Assembly (NCBI RefSeq): GCF_016429155.1 | Contig: NZ_JAELUC010000005.1 | Span: 1 to 64,000, forward strand | DNA length: 64,000 nucleotides | From: Pedobacter sp. ASV12 | Lineage (GTDB): Bacteria; Bacteroidota; Bacteroidia; Sphingobacteriales; Sphingobacteriaceae | Direction of reading: 5' to 3' | Part shown: piece by piece, positions 18,017 to 26,327 of the stretch | Layout of the letters: each line of letters starts with the position of its first letter | How positions within the stretch are numbered: the first letter of the stretch is position 1 | Made by a program: the position numbers and the translations under genes | The notes under the pieces: model-generated | Database searches by the model: none | What the model saw: only the letters and a program-made list of their open reading frames with translations | What the model was told of the DNA's origin: nothing

Positions 18017-18479
18017 CAAATACATCAGCCTGGTAGCGGGAGATGTAATCGAGATTTTGGAAAAACAAGTAACCGAATTTTCAGACTTCATCAACAGTTT
18101 GGTGGGCAAAGGCGATTATGCTTATGCGCCAGGCAAATGGACCATCAAAGAGCTGATTGGCCACATTATCGATACCGAACGCATCATGGTGTTTAGGCTG
18201 TTGTGCTTTGCCAGAAGCGAAAAAGCGAGCATTCCCGGTTTTGACGAAGACGAGTACGTAGCCGCCGCACATTTTAACGACCGCAGCTTGCTGAGCCTTT
18301 CGGAAGAGTTTTTGCTCTTGCGAAAATCAAACCTCTACCTCATTAAATCCCTCAACGACGAAGAACTGGCCAAATCGGGCACTTCTAATGGCAACAGCAT
18401 GACGGTAAAGGCTTTTGTTTATGTTTTGGCTGGCCATATCATGCACCACGTTAACGTCATCAAAGAACGCTACCTATGA
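17976..18479 (+). CDS. DinB-family protein
   Basis: A 167-residue four-helix-bundle protein of the DinB/YfiT superfamily. WTIKELIGHIIDTERIM carries the first metal-binding His, and the C-terminal GHIMHHVNVIKERY supplies the other His pair; the family usually binds one divalent metal with three His. Members include thiol-dependent S-transferases, but the substrate here is unknown. The gene overlaps the histidine kinase by 41 bases and the thioesterase by 4 (ATGA), so the three are probably co-transcribed and translationally coupled. Confidence 0.85.
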   Translation: MNRPQTQEYPEWYDKYISLVAGDVIEILEKQVTEFSDFINSLVGKGDYAYAPGKWTIKELIGHIIDTERIMVFRLLCFARSEKASIPGFDEDEYVAAAHFNDRSLLSLSEEFLLLRKSNLYLIKSLNDEELAKSGTSNGNSMTVKAFVYVLAGHIMHHVNVIKERYL

Positions 18480-18901
18480 TCTGGTTTAAGGAATTTACGC
18501 CAGCCTTGCTCAACGATAGGCCCAAAAACCATATCGGGGCCTTGTTGGGCATCGAGTTTACGGCAGTTGGCGATGATTACATTGAAGCAACCATGCCTGT
18601 TGACGAGCGCACGCATCAGCCCGCAGGCATTTTGCACGGAGGCGCATCGGTAGTACTGGCCGAGACCTTGGGCAGCATTGCTTCGTACATGTGCATTGAC
18701 CCACAGCAACAGATTGCCGTTGGTTTAGAGGTCAATGCCAATCACCTGCGTCCGGTAAGTTCGGGACTCGTCAAAGGCATTTGCAAGCCCCTGCATATCG
18801 GTGGCAAGACCCACATTTGGGAAATCAAGATGTACAACGACAAAGGAAAAATGAATTGTGTGAGCCGCTTAACGGTAGCCATTTTGCCAAAGCCGTTGTA
18901 G
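18476..18901 (+). CDS. Hotdog-fold acyl-CoA thioesterase (PaaI/MenI/YdiI type)
   Basis: A 141-residue hotdog thioesterase with family marks NHIGALLGIEFTAVGDDYIE, ATMPVDERTHQPAGILHGG (the HGG with the preceding Gln/Pro is the active site region) and SVVLAETLGS (catalytic Glu). The last two motifs match the 1,4-dihydroxy-2-naphthoyl-CoA and 4-hydroxybenzoyl-CoA thioesterase subgroup. In a menaquinone-using Bacteroidota it could hydrolyse DHNA-CoA, but the substrate is inferred. The start ATG overlaps the DinB stop (ATGA). Confidence 0.85.
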   Translation: MIWFKEFTPALLNDRPKNHIGALLGIEFTAVGDDYIEATMPVDERTHQPAGILHGGASVVLAETLGSIASYMCIDPQQQIAVGLEVNANHLRPVSSGLVKGICKPLHIGGKTHIWEIKMYNDKGKMNCVSRLTVAILPKPL

Positions 18902-18921
18902 TAAAATTATTTAGGCCCAAA

Positions 18922-19995
18922 CTACAGGCCATTGGCCAAAACCAATGCCGCAATATCCCTGGTTACCTGTGTTGGCGAGTTGCATTCGCAATTGCTTAAG
19001 CCGATGACATAGATATCTTTGCTTGGCACATAAACGCCCATGGTTTTGAAACCGAAAACGCTGCCTCCATGCTCTCTGGTAGGCGTTCCATTTATAGCTT
19101 TCAAATGCCAGCCATAGCCATAGGCAAATTCTTCGCCATTGTTCAGTTTGTATTTGGAAAAAGCCAGATTAGCGGTACTGGCATTGAGCAACAGGTTTTG
19201 GCGCAGCGCATTTTGCCACAGCAACATATCGTCTACGGTAGACATCAGGGCACCCGACGAGAAAGGGATGCTGAAGCTGATCGTTGGTTTATTGAGGTAC
19301 GTTGCCCCTTTTTTGCGATAGCCATAAGCTCTTTTGTTAATTACGGCAACATCGCTCGCGTAGCGCGAATGGCTCATGCCTGCCTTGTCGAAAATATGCT
19401 TTTGGATATAATTTTCGTAGGTTTCGCCCGAAACCAATTCGATGATATAGCCCAAAACCACATAGCCCGAGTTGTTGTAGTCGAATTGCGCGCCGGGTAC
19501 GAAATCAACGGGTTCGTTTTTAAAGAAATCGACCATTTCCTTGGGCGACAAGTCTTTTTGCGCAATGCTATTTAGCGATTTCATTTTGGTAAAATCCTTA
19601 ATCCCAGACGTATGCGTCAGCAATTGGTGGATGGTTATTTTATCGCCATCAGGATAATCGGGAATATATGCCGAAATAGGTACGTTGAGCTTCAACTTTC
19701 CCTGTTCGGCCAGCTGCAGGATGGCTACTGCAGTAAATTGCTTGGTCATTGAGCCCAGCTGAAACACATTATCGGGCGTTAAATCAACTCCCAGTTCTAC
19801 ATTGGCCTTGCCAAATGCCTTCCGGTAAATAGGCTTTCCGTTTTTAGCCACCAGCAAAGCAACCCCTGGACCGTTTTTATCTTGGAAAACGCTGGCCAGC
19901 AGGCTGTCTATTTGTGTTTCTAGCTTTTGCGCCGGCGCCAGCAGCGGGATGAATGCCATCAACAGCAACACCCAGATTAGTTTAAAATATCTCAT
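18922..19995 (-). CDS. Serine hydrolase of the class C beta-lactamase family
   Basis: A 357-residue exported protein (signal peptide of about 22 residues ending LLAPAQ). The active-site SxxK is SMTKQFT, the second motif is FDYNNSGYVVLGY (YxN), and the third is HGGSVFGF in place of KTG. This is the pattern of class C beta-lactamase-like peptidases and esterases (PF00144), whose substrates include D-amino peptides and esters. True beta-lactam resistance is not implied. It is convergent with the thioesterase gene and has no operon partner. Confidence 0.88.
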   Translation of the reverse strand: MRYFKLIWVLLLMAFIPLLAPAQKLETQIDSLLASVFQDKNGPGVALLVAKNGKPIYRKAFGKANVELGVDLTPDNVFQLGSMTKQFTAVAILQLAEQGKLKLNVPISAYIPDYPDGDKITIHQLLTHTSGIKDFTKMKSLNSIAQKDLSPKEMVDFFKNEPVDFVPGAQFDYNNSGYVVLGYIIELVSGETYENYIQKHIFDKAGMSHSRYASDVAVINKRAYGYRKKGATYLNKPTISFSIPFSSGALMSTVDDMLLWQNALRQNLLLNASTANLAFSKYKLNNGEEFAYGYGWHLKAINGTPTREHGGSVFGFKTMGVYVPSKDIYVIGLSNCECNSPTQVTRDIAALVLANGL

Positions 19996-20013
19996 GTTTG
20001 GGATAGTGGTTTA

Positions 20014-20050
20014 CAAAAAAGTCCGATAATTGTTTTGATTATCGGACTCT
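20014..20050 (-). terminator. Strong rho-independent terminator of the DUF6249 gene
   Basis: AGTCCGATAAT (20020-20030) and ATTATCGGACT (20038-20048) are perfect arms around a 7-base loop. On the minus strand the stem is followed by TTTTTT. It separates the DUF6249 gene from the serine hydrolase. Confidence 0.88.
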
Positions 20051-20067
20051 CCATTTTAAGTTTTCGG

Positions 20068-20424
20068 TTATTTCTGCTCGTCGAGCCATTTCTTTTCAAT
20101 GGCATAGGAAACAATCAGGCCCAAGCCGCCAAAGATGCCAAGACAGCCAAAATAAATGGCTACGGCCTGTCCTTCTTCGTTGTGGTTCATATTGCCGCTA
20201 AACATGCCTCTCGACAAGAACAAGGCAACAATCAGCCCAATGCCTAAGCCCACCAGCAACAACCCGAATTTTAAGCTCAAAAAGGGCTTTGGTGTAGCTT
20301 TGTGAATGCCTGGATCGATGCCACGCTCAATCATGGCCATTTTTTCCTTGTTAGAAAAATACCTGATGCCGAATACCATTGCAAAGGCACCTAAAAAAAG
20401 TGATATTGGGATTAACTCTTCCAT
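20068..20424 (-). CDS. DUF6249-like membrane protein
   Basis: A 118-residue protein with three predicted TM helices (about 4-22, 53-71 and 88-108) and a cytosolic loop FSNKEKMAMIERGIDP after the first. That loop motif is the hallmark of DUF6249 proteins, which often occur beside ECF sigma factors in Bacteroidota. Function unknown. It ends in its own terminator. Confidence 0.75.
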   Translation of the reverse strand: MEELIPISLFLGAFAMVFGIRYFSNKEKMAMIERGIDPGIHKATPKPFLSLKFGLLLVGLGIGLIVALFLSRGMFSGNMNHNEEGQAVAIYFGCLGIFGGLGLIVSYAIEKKWLDEQK

Positions 20425-20553
20425 AATTTTATTTCTTTATTCGATTTATAATCTTTTAATTCTTGAACCGTGTTCTGCATACTATGACAACATCCTTTTT
20501 TTTTAGGTTACACCCTTAGCGAAAAAATTTTCATCATTTGTTATCTTTAGCCA

Positions 20554-21129
20554 ATGCAAGCCGAATTAGCGCCAATTACAGCCAAGATAAACAGCATCTA
20601 TCCTTTGCCCCAGGCAGAGCTGCAGCTACTTGTCGATTCGCTAGAGCGTGTAACCTATCCTAAAAACCAGCTGATTATTTGCACCACCAAAGTAGAAAAC
20701 CACCTCTATTTTATTGCCAAAGGCATCGCGCGCGCCTATTGCCATGCCGAAAATCAACAAGTTACCTTTTGGTTTGGCCAAGAAACAGACCTGATTCTTT
20801 CATACCATAGTTACATTAACCAGCAGCCGGGCTACGAAAACATAGAGCTGCTCGAAAATGGCATATTGTACCGCATTTCAGACCAGGCTTTGCAATCGCT
20901 TTACCAAAACCATATCAATTTGGCCAATTGGGGCCGCAAGTTTGTAGAGCTGGAACTGATCAAGACCGAAGAAAGGCTCATCAACCGCCAATTCAAGTCG
21001 GCTGCCGAAAGATACCAGGAGCTGCTGGCGCAAAGCCCAAGCCTGCTTAAGCGTGTTTCGCTTAAGCACATTGCTTCCTACTTGGGTGTTACGCAGGTTA
21101 CCCTAAGCCGGATCAGGGCCGAGCGGTGA
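20554..21129 (+). CDS. Crp/Fnr-family transcriptional regulator
   Basis: A 191-residue protein with an N-terminal cyclic-nucleotide-binding-like beta roll (about residues 20-120; TYPKNQLIICTTKVENHLYFIAKG reads like the first strands) and a C-terminal HTH (SLKHIASYLGVTQVTLSRIR). The cAMP-binding PRSA-type signature is lacking and there is no FNR-style Cys set, so the ligand is unknown. In Bacteroidota such proteins often regulate nearby stress or efflux genes. The SMR exporter at 21328 is the nearest candidate, but this is a guess. Confidence 0.88.
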   Translation: MQAELAPITAKINSIYPLPQAELQLLVDSLERVTYPKNQLIICTTKVENHLYFIAKGIARAYCHAENQQVTFWFGQETDLILSYHSYINQQPGYENIELLENGILYRISDQALQSLYQNHINLANWGRKFVELELIKTEERLINRQFKSAAERYQELLAQSPSLLKRVSLKHIASYLGVTQVTLSRIRAER

Positions 21130-21150
21130 GTGATGGTTGCGGGACTCGAG

Positions 21151-21213
21151 TTATGGGTTATGGGTTATGGGTCATGGGTCATGGGTCATGGGTTACGGGT
21201 TATGGGTTATGGG
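21151..21213. repeat. Nine-copy heptamer tandem repeat (TYAYGGG)
   Basis: Nine adjacent 7-base units: TTATGGG x3, TCATGGG x3, TTACGGG x1, TTATGGG x2, then a decaying TTACAAG. It starts 22 bases after the Crp/Fnr stop codon and lies about 115 bases before the SMR exporter start. It is probably a slippage-prone microsatellite in the intergenic region. No coding role. Confidence 0.95.
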
Positions 21214-21327
21214 TTACAAGCCAAGTTAACTGAAAACGGCTAACCGAAACCTGTCAATTGAATTATTTAACATTTGTTAAAGGATGCCCGTTTGGAGATG
21301 CCGACCTTTGTCAAAAAAAAATACACA

Positions 21328-21654
21328 ATGAGTTGGTTCTATTTAATTATTGCTGGCCTGTTAGAGATCGGCTTTACGACCTGTTTAAAATTATCAGACA
21401 ATTTTACTAACCTGAAATGGGGCGCAGGCTTTTTGGTTTGCGCAGTAATGAGCTTTGTTTTTTTGAACAAGGCAACCGTAACCCTGCCTATGGGTACGGC
21501 CTATGCGGTATGGACGGGCATTGGCGCCATCGGTACCGTATTGGTGGGCATTATCTTTTTTAAGGAATCTTATAGCTTCTGGCGCATCTTCTTTTTAACT
21601 ACCCTCATCATTTCTATTTTGGGCCTTAAGTTTTTTGCTGAAGCCAAAGCCTAA
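21328..21654 (+). CDS. Small multidrug resistance (SMR) exporter, SugE/Gdx-like
   Basis: A 108-residue four-helix transporter. The ATG at 21328 (MSWFYLIIAG) is the normal SMR start; the in-frame ATG at 21274 would add an unlikely 18-residue leader. The conserved Glu in helix 1 is in LLEIGFTTCLKLS, and GTAYAVWTGIGAIGTVLVGI in helix 3 matches the SugE/Gdx branch that exports guanidinium or small quaternary cations. EmrE-like promiscuity is less likely given that motif. It functions as an antiparallel homodimer in the inner membrane (family knowledge). Confidence 0.88.
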   Translation: MSWFYLIIAGLLEIGFTTCLKLSDNFTNLKWGAGFLVCAVMSFVFLNKATVTLPMGTAYAVWTGIGAIGTVLVGIIFFKESYSFWRIFFLTTLIISILGLKFFAEAKA

Positions 21655-21662
21655 TATTTTTG
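21631..21662 (+). promoter_or_regulatory. Putative promoter of the ECF sigma operon
   Basis: TATTTTTG at 21655-21662 fits the Bacteroidota -7 box TAnnTTTG, with TTG 17 bases upstream (21635-21637) as a possible -33 box. It lies 50 bases before the sigma factor ATG and partly over the stop codon of the SMR gene. Confidence 0.45.
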
Positions 21663-21711
21663 TAAATTGCTGTAACCTGTCGGCAAAACATCGCGTCATA
21701 GCCGATAACGT

Positions 21712-22293
21712 ATGCAGCAAAAGGAAACAGATTTAGCTTTAATCAATGCCGTTCTGGCGGGTAACACCTCGGTTTATGCCGATTTGGTGAAACGCCATCA
21801 GCGCTTTGTGTTTACCTTGGCGCTGCGTTTTGCCAAGAACAGGGAAGATGCCGAAGAAATTGCGCAAGACTGTTTTGTAAAAGCCTATAAGGCACTGGGT
21901 ACGTTTAAGCAAGATTCGAAGTTTACGACTTGGCTTTATACCATTACCTACACTACCGCCATGACCTTTTTGCGCAAGAAAAGATTGGCAACCAGTTCGA
22001 TCAACGACGAAGAACAAGCATTTCAGGTGGCCAATAGCGATGCCAGTTTCGATGCCAATCTGGTTGAAAAGAAGTCGAGCTATGTGTACCTGAACCAGGC
22101 CATCGACTTGTTGCTGCCCGACGATGCCGCCATTATTACCTTGTTTTATAAAAGCGAGCAGAGCTTGGAAGAAATTGGCCAGACCCTGCACATGGAAGCC
22201 AACACCATTAAGGTTAAGCTGCACCGCGCCAGACAAAGGCTAAAGGAAAAATTACAATATTTGTTAAAAGACGAAGTTAAGGAGCTGATATGA
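21712..22293 (+). CDS. RNA polymerase sigma factor, ECF family
   Basis: A 193-residue sigma-70-family ECF factor. Region 2 (about 25-90) includes FVFTLALRFAKNREDAEEIAQDCFVKAYKAL and FKQDSKFTTWLYTITYTTAM. Region 4 (about 125-185) includes LPDDAAIITLFYKSEQSLEEIGQTLHMEANTIKVKLHRARQRLK-type HTH residues. It is followed, with a 4-base overlap, by a membrane protein that is likely its anti-sigma partner. Target genes are unknown. Confidence 0.93.
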   Translation: MQQKETDLALINAVLAGNTSVYADLVKRHQRFVFTLALRFAKNREDAEEIAQDCFVKAYKALGTFKQDSKFTTWLYTITYTTAMTFLRKKRLATSSINDEEQAFQVANSDASFDANLVEKKSSYVYLNQAIDLLLPDDAAIITLFYKSEQSLEEIGQTLHMEANTIKVKLHRARQRLKEKLQYLLKDEVKELI

Positions 22294-22781
22294 ATACAAT
22301 AGAAGAACAACTTTGGAACTACATCGACAACAACTGCACGAGCGAAGAACGCGCAACTGTTGAAGCCAGGCTGGCCTTGGACAAAACCTACCAGCAAGTT
22401 TATCAGGAATTGTTGGCTGTACACCACGAATTGAGCATGTTGGAATTAGACGAGCCCTCAATGTCTTTTACGCGCAACGTGATGGAACAGGTAAAACTTG
22501 AGCCTAGGCCCATCGCCTTAAAAACTAAGGTAGACCAGCGTATCATCGGCTTTATCGGGGCATTTTTTGTGCTCTCTATTTTAGCCGTATTTATACTGGC
22601 CATTGCCAACAGCAAAACAAGCTTTGATTTCAGCATACCCAAGTTCAACTGGGATCTCGGTGCCGGCAAACTGGCCAACCCCACCGTCTTAAACGTATTC
22701 CTTTTGGTTGATCTGGTGCTGGCTTTGATTTATATCGACAGCATGCTCAGGAAAAAAAGGGCACAAAAAAAGGGAGTTTAA
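22290..22781 (+). CDS. Putative anti-sigma factor, membrane protein
   Basis: A 163-residue protein whose first 45 residues (MNTIEEQLWNYIDNNCTSEE, then RATVEARLALDKTY) resemble the cytosolic helical ends of bacteroidetal anti-sigma factors but lack the zinc HxxxCxxC motif. Two TM helices follow (about 85-108 and 132-150) and the C-terminus is basic. The start overlaps the sigma stop (ATGA). Anti-sigma role is inferred from position and topology. Confidence 0.7.
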   Translation: MNTIEEQLWNYIDNNCTSEERATVEARLALDKTYQQVYQELLAVHHELSMLELDEPSMSFTRNVMEQVKLEPRPIALKTKVDQRIIGFIGAFFVLSILAVFILAIANSKTSFDFSIPKFNWDLGAGKLANPTVLNVFLLVDLVLALIYIDSMLRKKRAQKKGV

Positions 22782-22794
22782 GCTCCCTTTTTTT
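22765..22794. terminator. Bidirectional terminator between convergent genes
   Basis: AAAAAAAGGGAG and CTCCCTTTTTTT form a stem with a 6-base loop, beginning inside the last codons of the anti-sigma gene. A and T runs on both sides serve both the sigma operon (plus) and DUF2911 (minus). Confidence 0.85.
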
Positions 22795-22813
22795 ATCGAT
22801 TCCTATTTAGAAA

Positions 22814-23383
22814 TTATTTTTTGAATAAGATAGGCAAGCTTACCTGCGTAGTGTCCCAAGCCATAATCAGGTTGGCACCGTCGGTACGATCGGTAAATGT
22901 CATCGAAAAAACCTCTAAAGGCTTCTCTAGTTTGGCTATCGGTACCTCTACCCTTACCACGTCTTTGCCTTGGTCGTAGGTAAAAGCACCCCACCTATCC
23001 GTTTGTTTGTTTACAATAATGGTCCATTTGTCTTTGCTCGGAATAGCGAACAGGCTATAACGGCCTTTTTTTACCTTCTTGGTGCCAATGGTTACGTTCT
23101 TATCGAAATAGATTTCGGTGTTTTCATTGGCTCCCAAGCGCCAAACCTTGTCAAACTGCTCTAAGATGCCGAAAATCTCTCTTCCCTTTTTTTGCGGGCG
23201 AGAATAAAGTACCTTGATCACAGGCATCGAATCATCTTTAACCTTGGTGGCATTTAACGGATAGTAGAGCGCATCCATCGGACTATCGTCTGGTTTCGGA
23301 AACTTAATCGCTGCTTCCTGCGCATTTGCTGCAAAACCGAACAATGCCAGGCATAGGCATAAACTCCATTTTTTCATACTCAT
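22814..23383 (-). CDS. DUF2911 domain-containing exported protein
   Basis: A 189-residue protein with a signal peptide (cleaved after about residue 22, FAANAQE) and a DUF2911 domain: KVLYSRPQKKGREIFG, VWRLGANENTEIYFD, GRYSLFAIPSKDKWTIIVN. The domain is common in Bacteroidota and its biochemical role is unknown. Either of two ATGs (23383 or 23377) could be used; the second gives MKKWSLCLC directly. It is 19 bases from the small membrane protein upstream, so they may form one unit. Confidence 0.88.
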   Translation of the reverse strand: MSMKKWSLCLCLALFGFAANAQEAAIKFPKPDDSPMDALYYPLNATKVKDDSMPVIKVLYSRPQKKGREIFGILEQFDKVWRLGANENTEIYFDKNVTIGTKKVKKGRYSLFAIPSKDKWTIIVNKQTDRWGAFTYDQGKDVVRVEVPIAKLEKPLEVFSMTFTDRTDGANLIMAWDTTQVSLPILFKK

Positions 23384-23402
23384 TGGTTTTTTTTGCGGAA
23401 GA

Positions 23403-23585
23403 CTAGTATTCGCGTCCTTTTACAATTTTATTCAGGAATAAACCTGCGAAAATCAGGCCTAAGATGCCACCTAAAAGGATCCAGCCCAAGCTAGTGGTTA
23501 CGGCAATTACAGCCAACATACCGGTTAATAAACCTAAAACGTAGTAAACCCACTCAAAACTGTTTTTATTTTCTTCTGTGCTCAT
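23403..23585 (-). CDS. Small membrane protein, unknown function
   Basis: A 60-residue protein with two closely spaced hydrophobic segments (about 11-31 and 33-52) and a basic C-terminus (NKIVKGREY). No family is recognised. It lies 19 bases upstream of DUF2911 on the same strand and has a TACCTTTG promoter element just upstream at 23606-23613, which supports it being expressed. Confidence 0.65.
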   Translation of the reverse strand: MSTEENKNSFEWVYYVLGLLTGMLAVIAVTTSLGWILLGGILGLIFAGLFLNKIVKGREY

Positions 23586-23605
23586 TTTGCTATTATGATT
23601 TGCGC

Positions 23606-23613
23606 CAAAGGTA
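23606..23613 (-). promoter_or_regulatory. Putative -7 promoter element of the small membrane protein/DUF2911 unit
   Basis: Minus-strand TACCTTTG fits TAnnTTTG; 20 bases lie between it and the ATG at 23585. The -33 side is A/T-rich without a clear TTG. Confidence 0.45.
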
Positions 23614-23624
23614 AATATTTTATT

Positions 23625-26198
23625 TTAAAATTTTTGCGCTGTTTGTGGCTCCGTTCTTAATAAATCGTTGACCCTGACCATTTCATAACCTTGTTTTTTG
23701 AGGTATTTAATCAAGTTGGGCAACTGGTTATAGAATTTGTCCTTTCTTCTCGGATCAGTTCCGATATGCAACAATAGCATAAAGCCGTTCAATCCGTTGG
23801 CCTGTTTTTGGTCGTAATCTACAATAGATTGGTAAATTTCCTCGCTGCTCCGGTAGGATTTGCCCATTTCGGGATAGGTATAATCAGCATTAGAACGGGT
23901 TCCGGGCGTAAAGTTGACTAATTGCAGGCCCATTTCGCTGGTCCAGTTGGCAATGGTTTCATTGTACCACTCGTAGGGAGGCAAAAAGAAAAGCGCTTCT
24001 TTCTTTGCGATCCCGAATTTCGCCATGGCGCTGTAATTGGCCATCAAATCAGCTTTAAACTGGGGTTTACCAACTAATAGGCTATCTCTTTTGTTCCAGT
24101 CGTTGTACAGCAAGTGTTCGTTAGAATGAGCACCCAAGTAATGTCCACCTGCTTTGAGTTTCGTAATAAGTGGCGCAAAAGCCGGGTTGCGGTAAAACCT
24201 GCCCGTTAGAAAGAAGGAACCCTTAATGTTGTTTTGCGCCAGCGTTTGGGCAATGCTTTGGCCTCCGTCGGCAAATTCATCGCCGGTAAAAACCAATGCC
24301 AATTTCTTTTGGGCGCTGTTGCCTCGAATAATAGCCCCATAAGATTTGGTCACCTTCGGCTTTGTCGCTTCGGCCTTCGAATCGAAAGCGGCCAGCAGGT
24401 AAACCAAGGACGCCGTGCCATCCATGGTAGGTTCGTTGGTACTGTAGTCGCCATAATCGTCGTGGTAGACGGCCAAATCACTCTGAAACTCGGCATATTC
24501 GTCAGGCTCACCCAGTTGTATGCCAATCAGGCTTTTATAGATATTCGTGTAAACCGGGCCGTCTACCAGGCCGCCATCAATCGGATATTGTTTAAGGTGG
24601 GTAAAGGCCGAATGCGGATCAACGGGCGTATCGCCCCAGCTGGGCAAGCCATATACCATGCTTGTTCCCCAGGGATTGCAGCCCAACAGCCAATCGAAAT
24701 TGGCCTGTTCCAATGCCGAAAAGCTCGAATCGCCACTCAATTCCCTATACCAAAAACACTGCATGGCAAAAGCCACGGTCAGGTTGTTGCTGCACCAGAT
24801 AAAAGGCACGCCCCGGTAAAAGGCGTTTTGCCTGGCCCTGTTCCATACCTGCTCAATGCCTTGTTTGTAATAACCGATAAGCTGCTGTTTGTTTGTGCCT
24901 CCACTTTGCTTGGCTAATTCATAATGTCCAATGTTTACAAAAGGATACCACTGGTAGTGCTTGGCGGTATCGGCTTTGAGCCAAGGCGTAACGGGTTCTT
25001 GTTTGGCATAAAAAAAGGCCGAATCTAGCGTACCCTTGCCCTGCTTGGGCCTGTATAAATCGGCAACTTCAGGTTGGGGTTTCAACATGGCCAAGGCCAA
25101 TTCCATATCGTCAACCCAATTGTCTTCGGCGTAAATGTAGGGCGATTTTACAGAAACCGTTTGGGTTACGCCCTTTTTGCGCAAGGCAAACTGGTAAGCG
25201 CTGTTCGATTTGGCGTGAAGCAGCTCTGAAAAACCGATGTTTAACGGATAAAAAATCTGGCTGCCCAGCGCAAAGGCACTGGCAAATTTGGCTGCCGTAG
25301 AACTGGTACCGGTAGTATTATTCATGAACTTGCCCCTTTGTTGAGGTTCGCCGTCAATAAAATACAATGGGCGTTCAAATCCTTTCCCATATTGGCTGTC
25401 TTCTTTGGGGATGCGCATGGTGAGGTGGTCGCGGTCGTCGGCCAGCTGGTTAAACATCACCCGGGCCGAAGGGTGCATTTTCAATAGCCAGTCGAGTCCC
25501 CATTTCGCTTCATCGAGCACATCGGGCAAGCCGTTTTTGCCATCCAAACCATTGGCCTGTTTCTCATCGCCAAAAGCCTGCGGAAAATCGCGATAAGCCA
25601 TCAGCAGATGGTAGGTGGCATTAGCCGAAGTAGTCGAATACTGCAGGTAATCGCTGGCATCGTGCCAACCGCCCGAAGCATCAACATGCGTACTGTCTTT
25701 GATTCCGGCCTTGGCGCCGTAAAGCGCAAAGCCATCGTGTGTGTGGCAACTGTCTCTTAAAAAAGGATTGAAACCGCTTCGTTGCTGGCGCAGGTAGCGC
25801 AGGACGAAATCGGCCGTGTGCCGATACACCTCGTTATTGATGATTACCGTAGGCGAAACGATCGTTCCTACCCTGATCAAATAGCGCCCCGGCGTTTTAA
25901 AATCCGAAAAATCAAGCCGTGCTGTACTGGCAAATGGGCCATAGGCGCCAAATTTGGCAATTTTGGCAGATGAAAAAACCACTTGGCCACTCCGCTCGTC
26001 AAGCAATTCGAAACCATTAGGCGGCAACTGTTCCTTGCTGGCCCAAACAGCTACTTTGACTGCATTGGGCAAATAGCCCAGCAAATTGATGCGCACCCAG
26101 GTCTTGGGGTCGTCTTTTGCTGCTTTTTTACCGCTAAACGAAAGCAGCAACAAGCCAACCGTCGTTAAAAAGAACAATAGGATAATTTTTTTTCTCAT
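23625..26198 (-). CDS. Secreted GH9 glycoside hydrolase fused to a CE4 polysaccharide deacetylase
   Basis: An 857-residue exported enzyme; the ATG at 26198 (MRKKIILLFFL, a signal peptide) is preferred over 26255. Order: CelD_N-type Ig-like domain (about 30-125, WVRINLLGYLPNAVKVAVW), GH9 catalytic domain (about 130-590) with GGWHDASDYLQYS (catalytic base side), NGLPDVLDEAKWGLDWLLKM, WLLGCNPWGTSMVYGLPS, and DYSTNEPTMDG (acid Glu), then a short linker and a NodB/CE4 domain (about 625-840). The CE4 part has VFTGDEFADGG (motif 1), GAHSNEHL (HxxxH motif 2), FLPPYEW and LLLHIG. A deacetylase with a beta-1,4-glycosidase suggests an acetylated or amino-polysaccharide such as chitosan-like material (inference). 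Motif 1 is altered from the usual TFDDG. Confidence 0.85.
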   Translation of the reverse strand: MRKKIILLFFLTTVGLLLLSFSGKKAAKDDPKTWVRINLLGYLPNAVKVAVWASKEQLPPNGFELLDERSGQVVFSSAKIAKFGAYGPFASTARLDFSDFKTPGRYLIRVGTIVSPTVIINNEVYRHTADFVLRYLRQQRSGFNPFLRDSCHTHDGFALYGAKAGIKDSTHVDASGGWHDASDYLQYSTTSANATYHLLMAYRDFPQAFGDEKQANGLDGKNGLPDVLDEAKWGLDWLLKMHPSARVMFNQLADDRDHLTMRIPKEDSQYGKGFERPLYFIDGEPQQRGKFMNNTTGTSSTAAKFASAFALGSQIFYPLNIGFSELLHAKSNSAYQFALRKKGVTQTVSVKSPYIYAEDNWVDDMELALAMLKPQPEVADLYRPKQGKGTLDSAFFYAKQEPVTPWLKADTAKHYQWYPFVNIGHYELAKQSGGTNKQQLIGYYKQGIEQVWNRARQNAFYRGVPFIWCSNNLTVAFAMQCFWYRELSGDSSFSALEQANFDWLLGCNPWGTSMVYGLPSWGDTPVDPHSAFTHLKQYPIDGGLVDGPVYTNIYKSLIGIQLGEPDEYAEFQSDLAVYHDDYGDYSTNEPTMDGTASLVYLLAAFDSKAEATKPKVTKSYGAIIRGNSAQKKLALVFTGDEFADGGQSIAQTLAQNNIKGSFFLTGRFYRNPAFAPLITKLKAGGHYLGAHSNEHLLYNDWNKRDSLLVGKPQFKADLMANYSAMAKFGIAKKEALFFLPPYEWYNETIANWTSEMGLQLVNFTPGTRSNADYTYPEMGKSYRSSEEIYQSIVDYDQKQANGLNGFMLLLHIGTDPRRKDKFYNQLPNLIKYLKKQGYEMVRVNDLLRTEPQTAQKF

Positions 26199-26327
26199 CG
26201 CAAAACCCTGTTTTATGCATGGGCAGGGCATTAAAGGTAATGAATTATCATCCATTTGTAAAACAGGAGCAAGTAGATTTGGAAATTAATCAATCGATTG
26301 ATTAGTTTTGCTGCGTCAAAACAAGAA

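Noticed and set aside
18922..19995. A beta-lactam resistance gene
   Set aside because: The third motif is HGG rather than KTG, and the family includes many peptidases and esterases; resistance is not supported.
21130..21327. Heptamer repeat region as a CRISPR array, telomere-like end or guanidine riboswitch for the SMR gene
   Set aside because: Units are 7 bases with no spacers, the region is internal, and no conserved riboswitch core could be seen.
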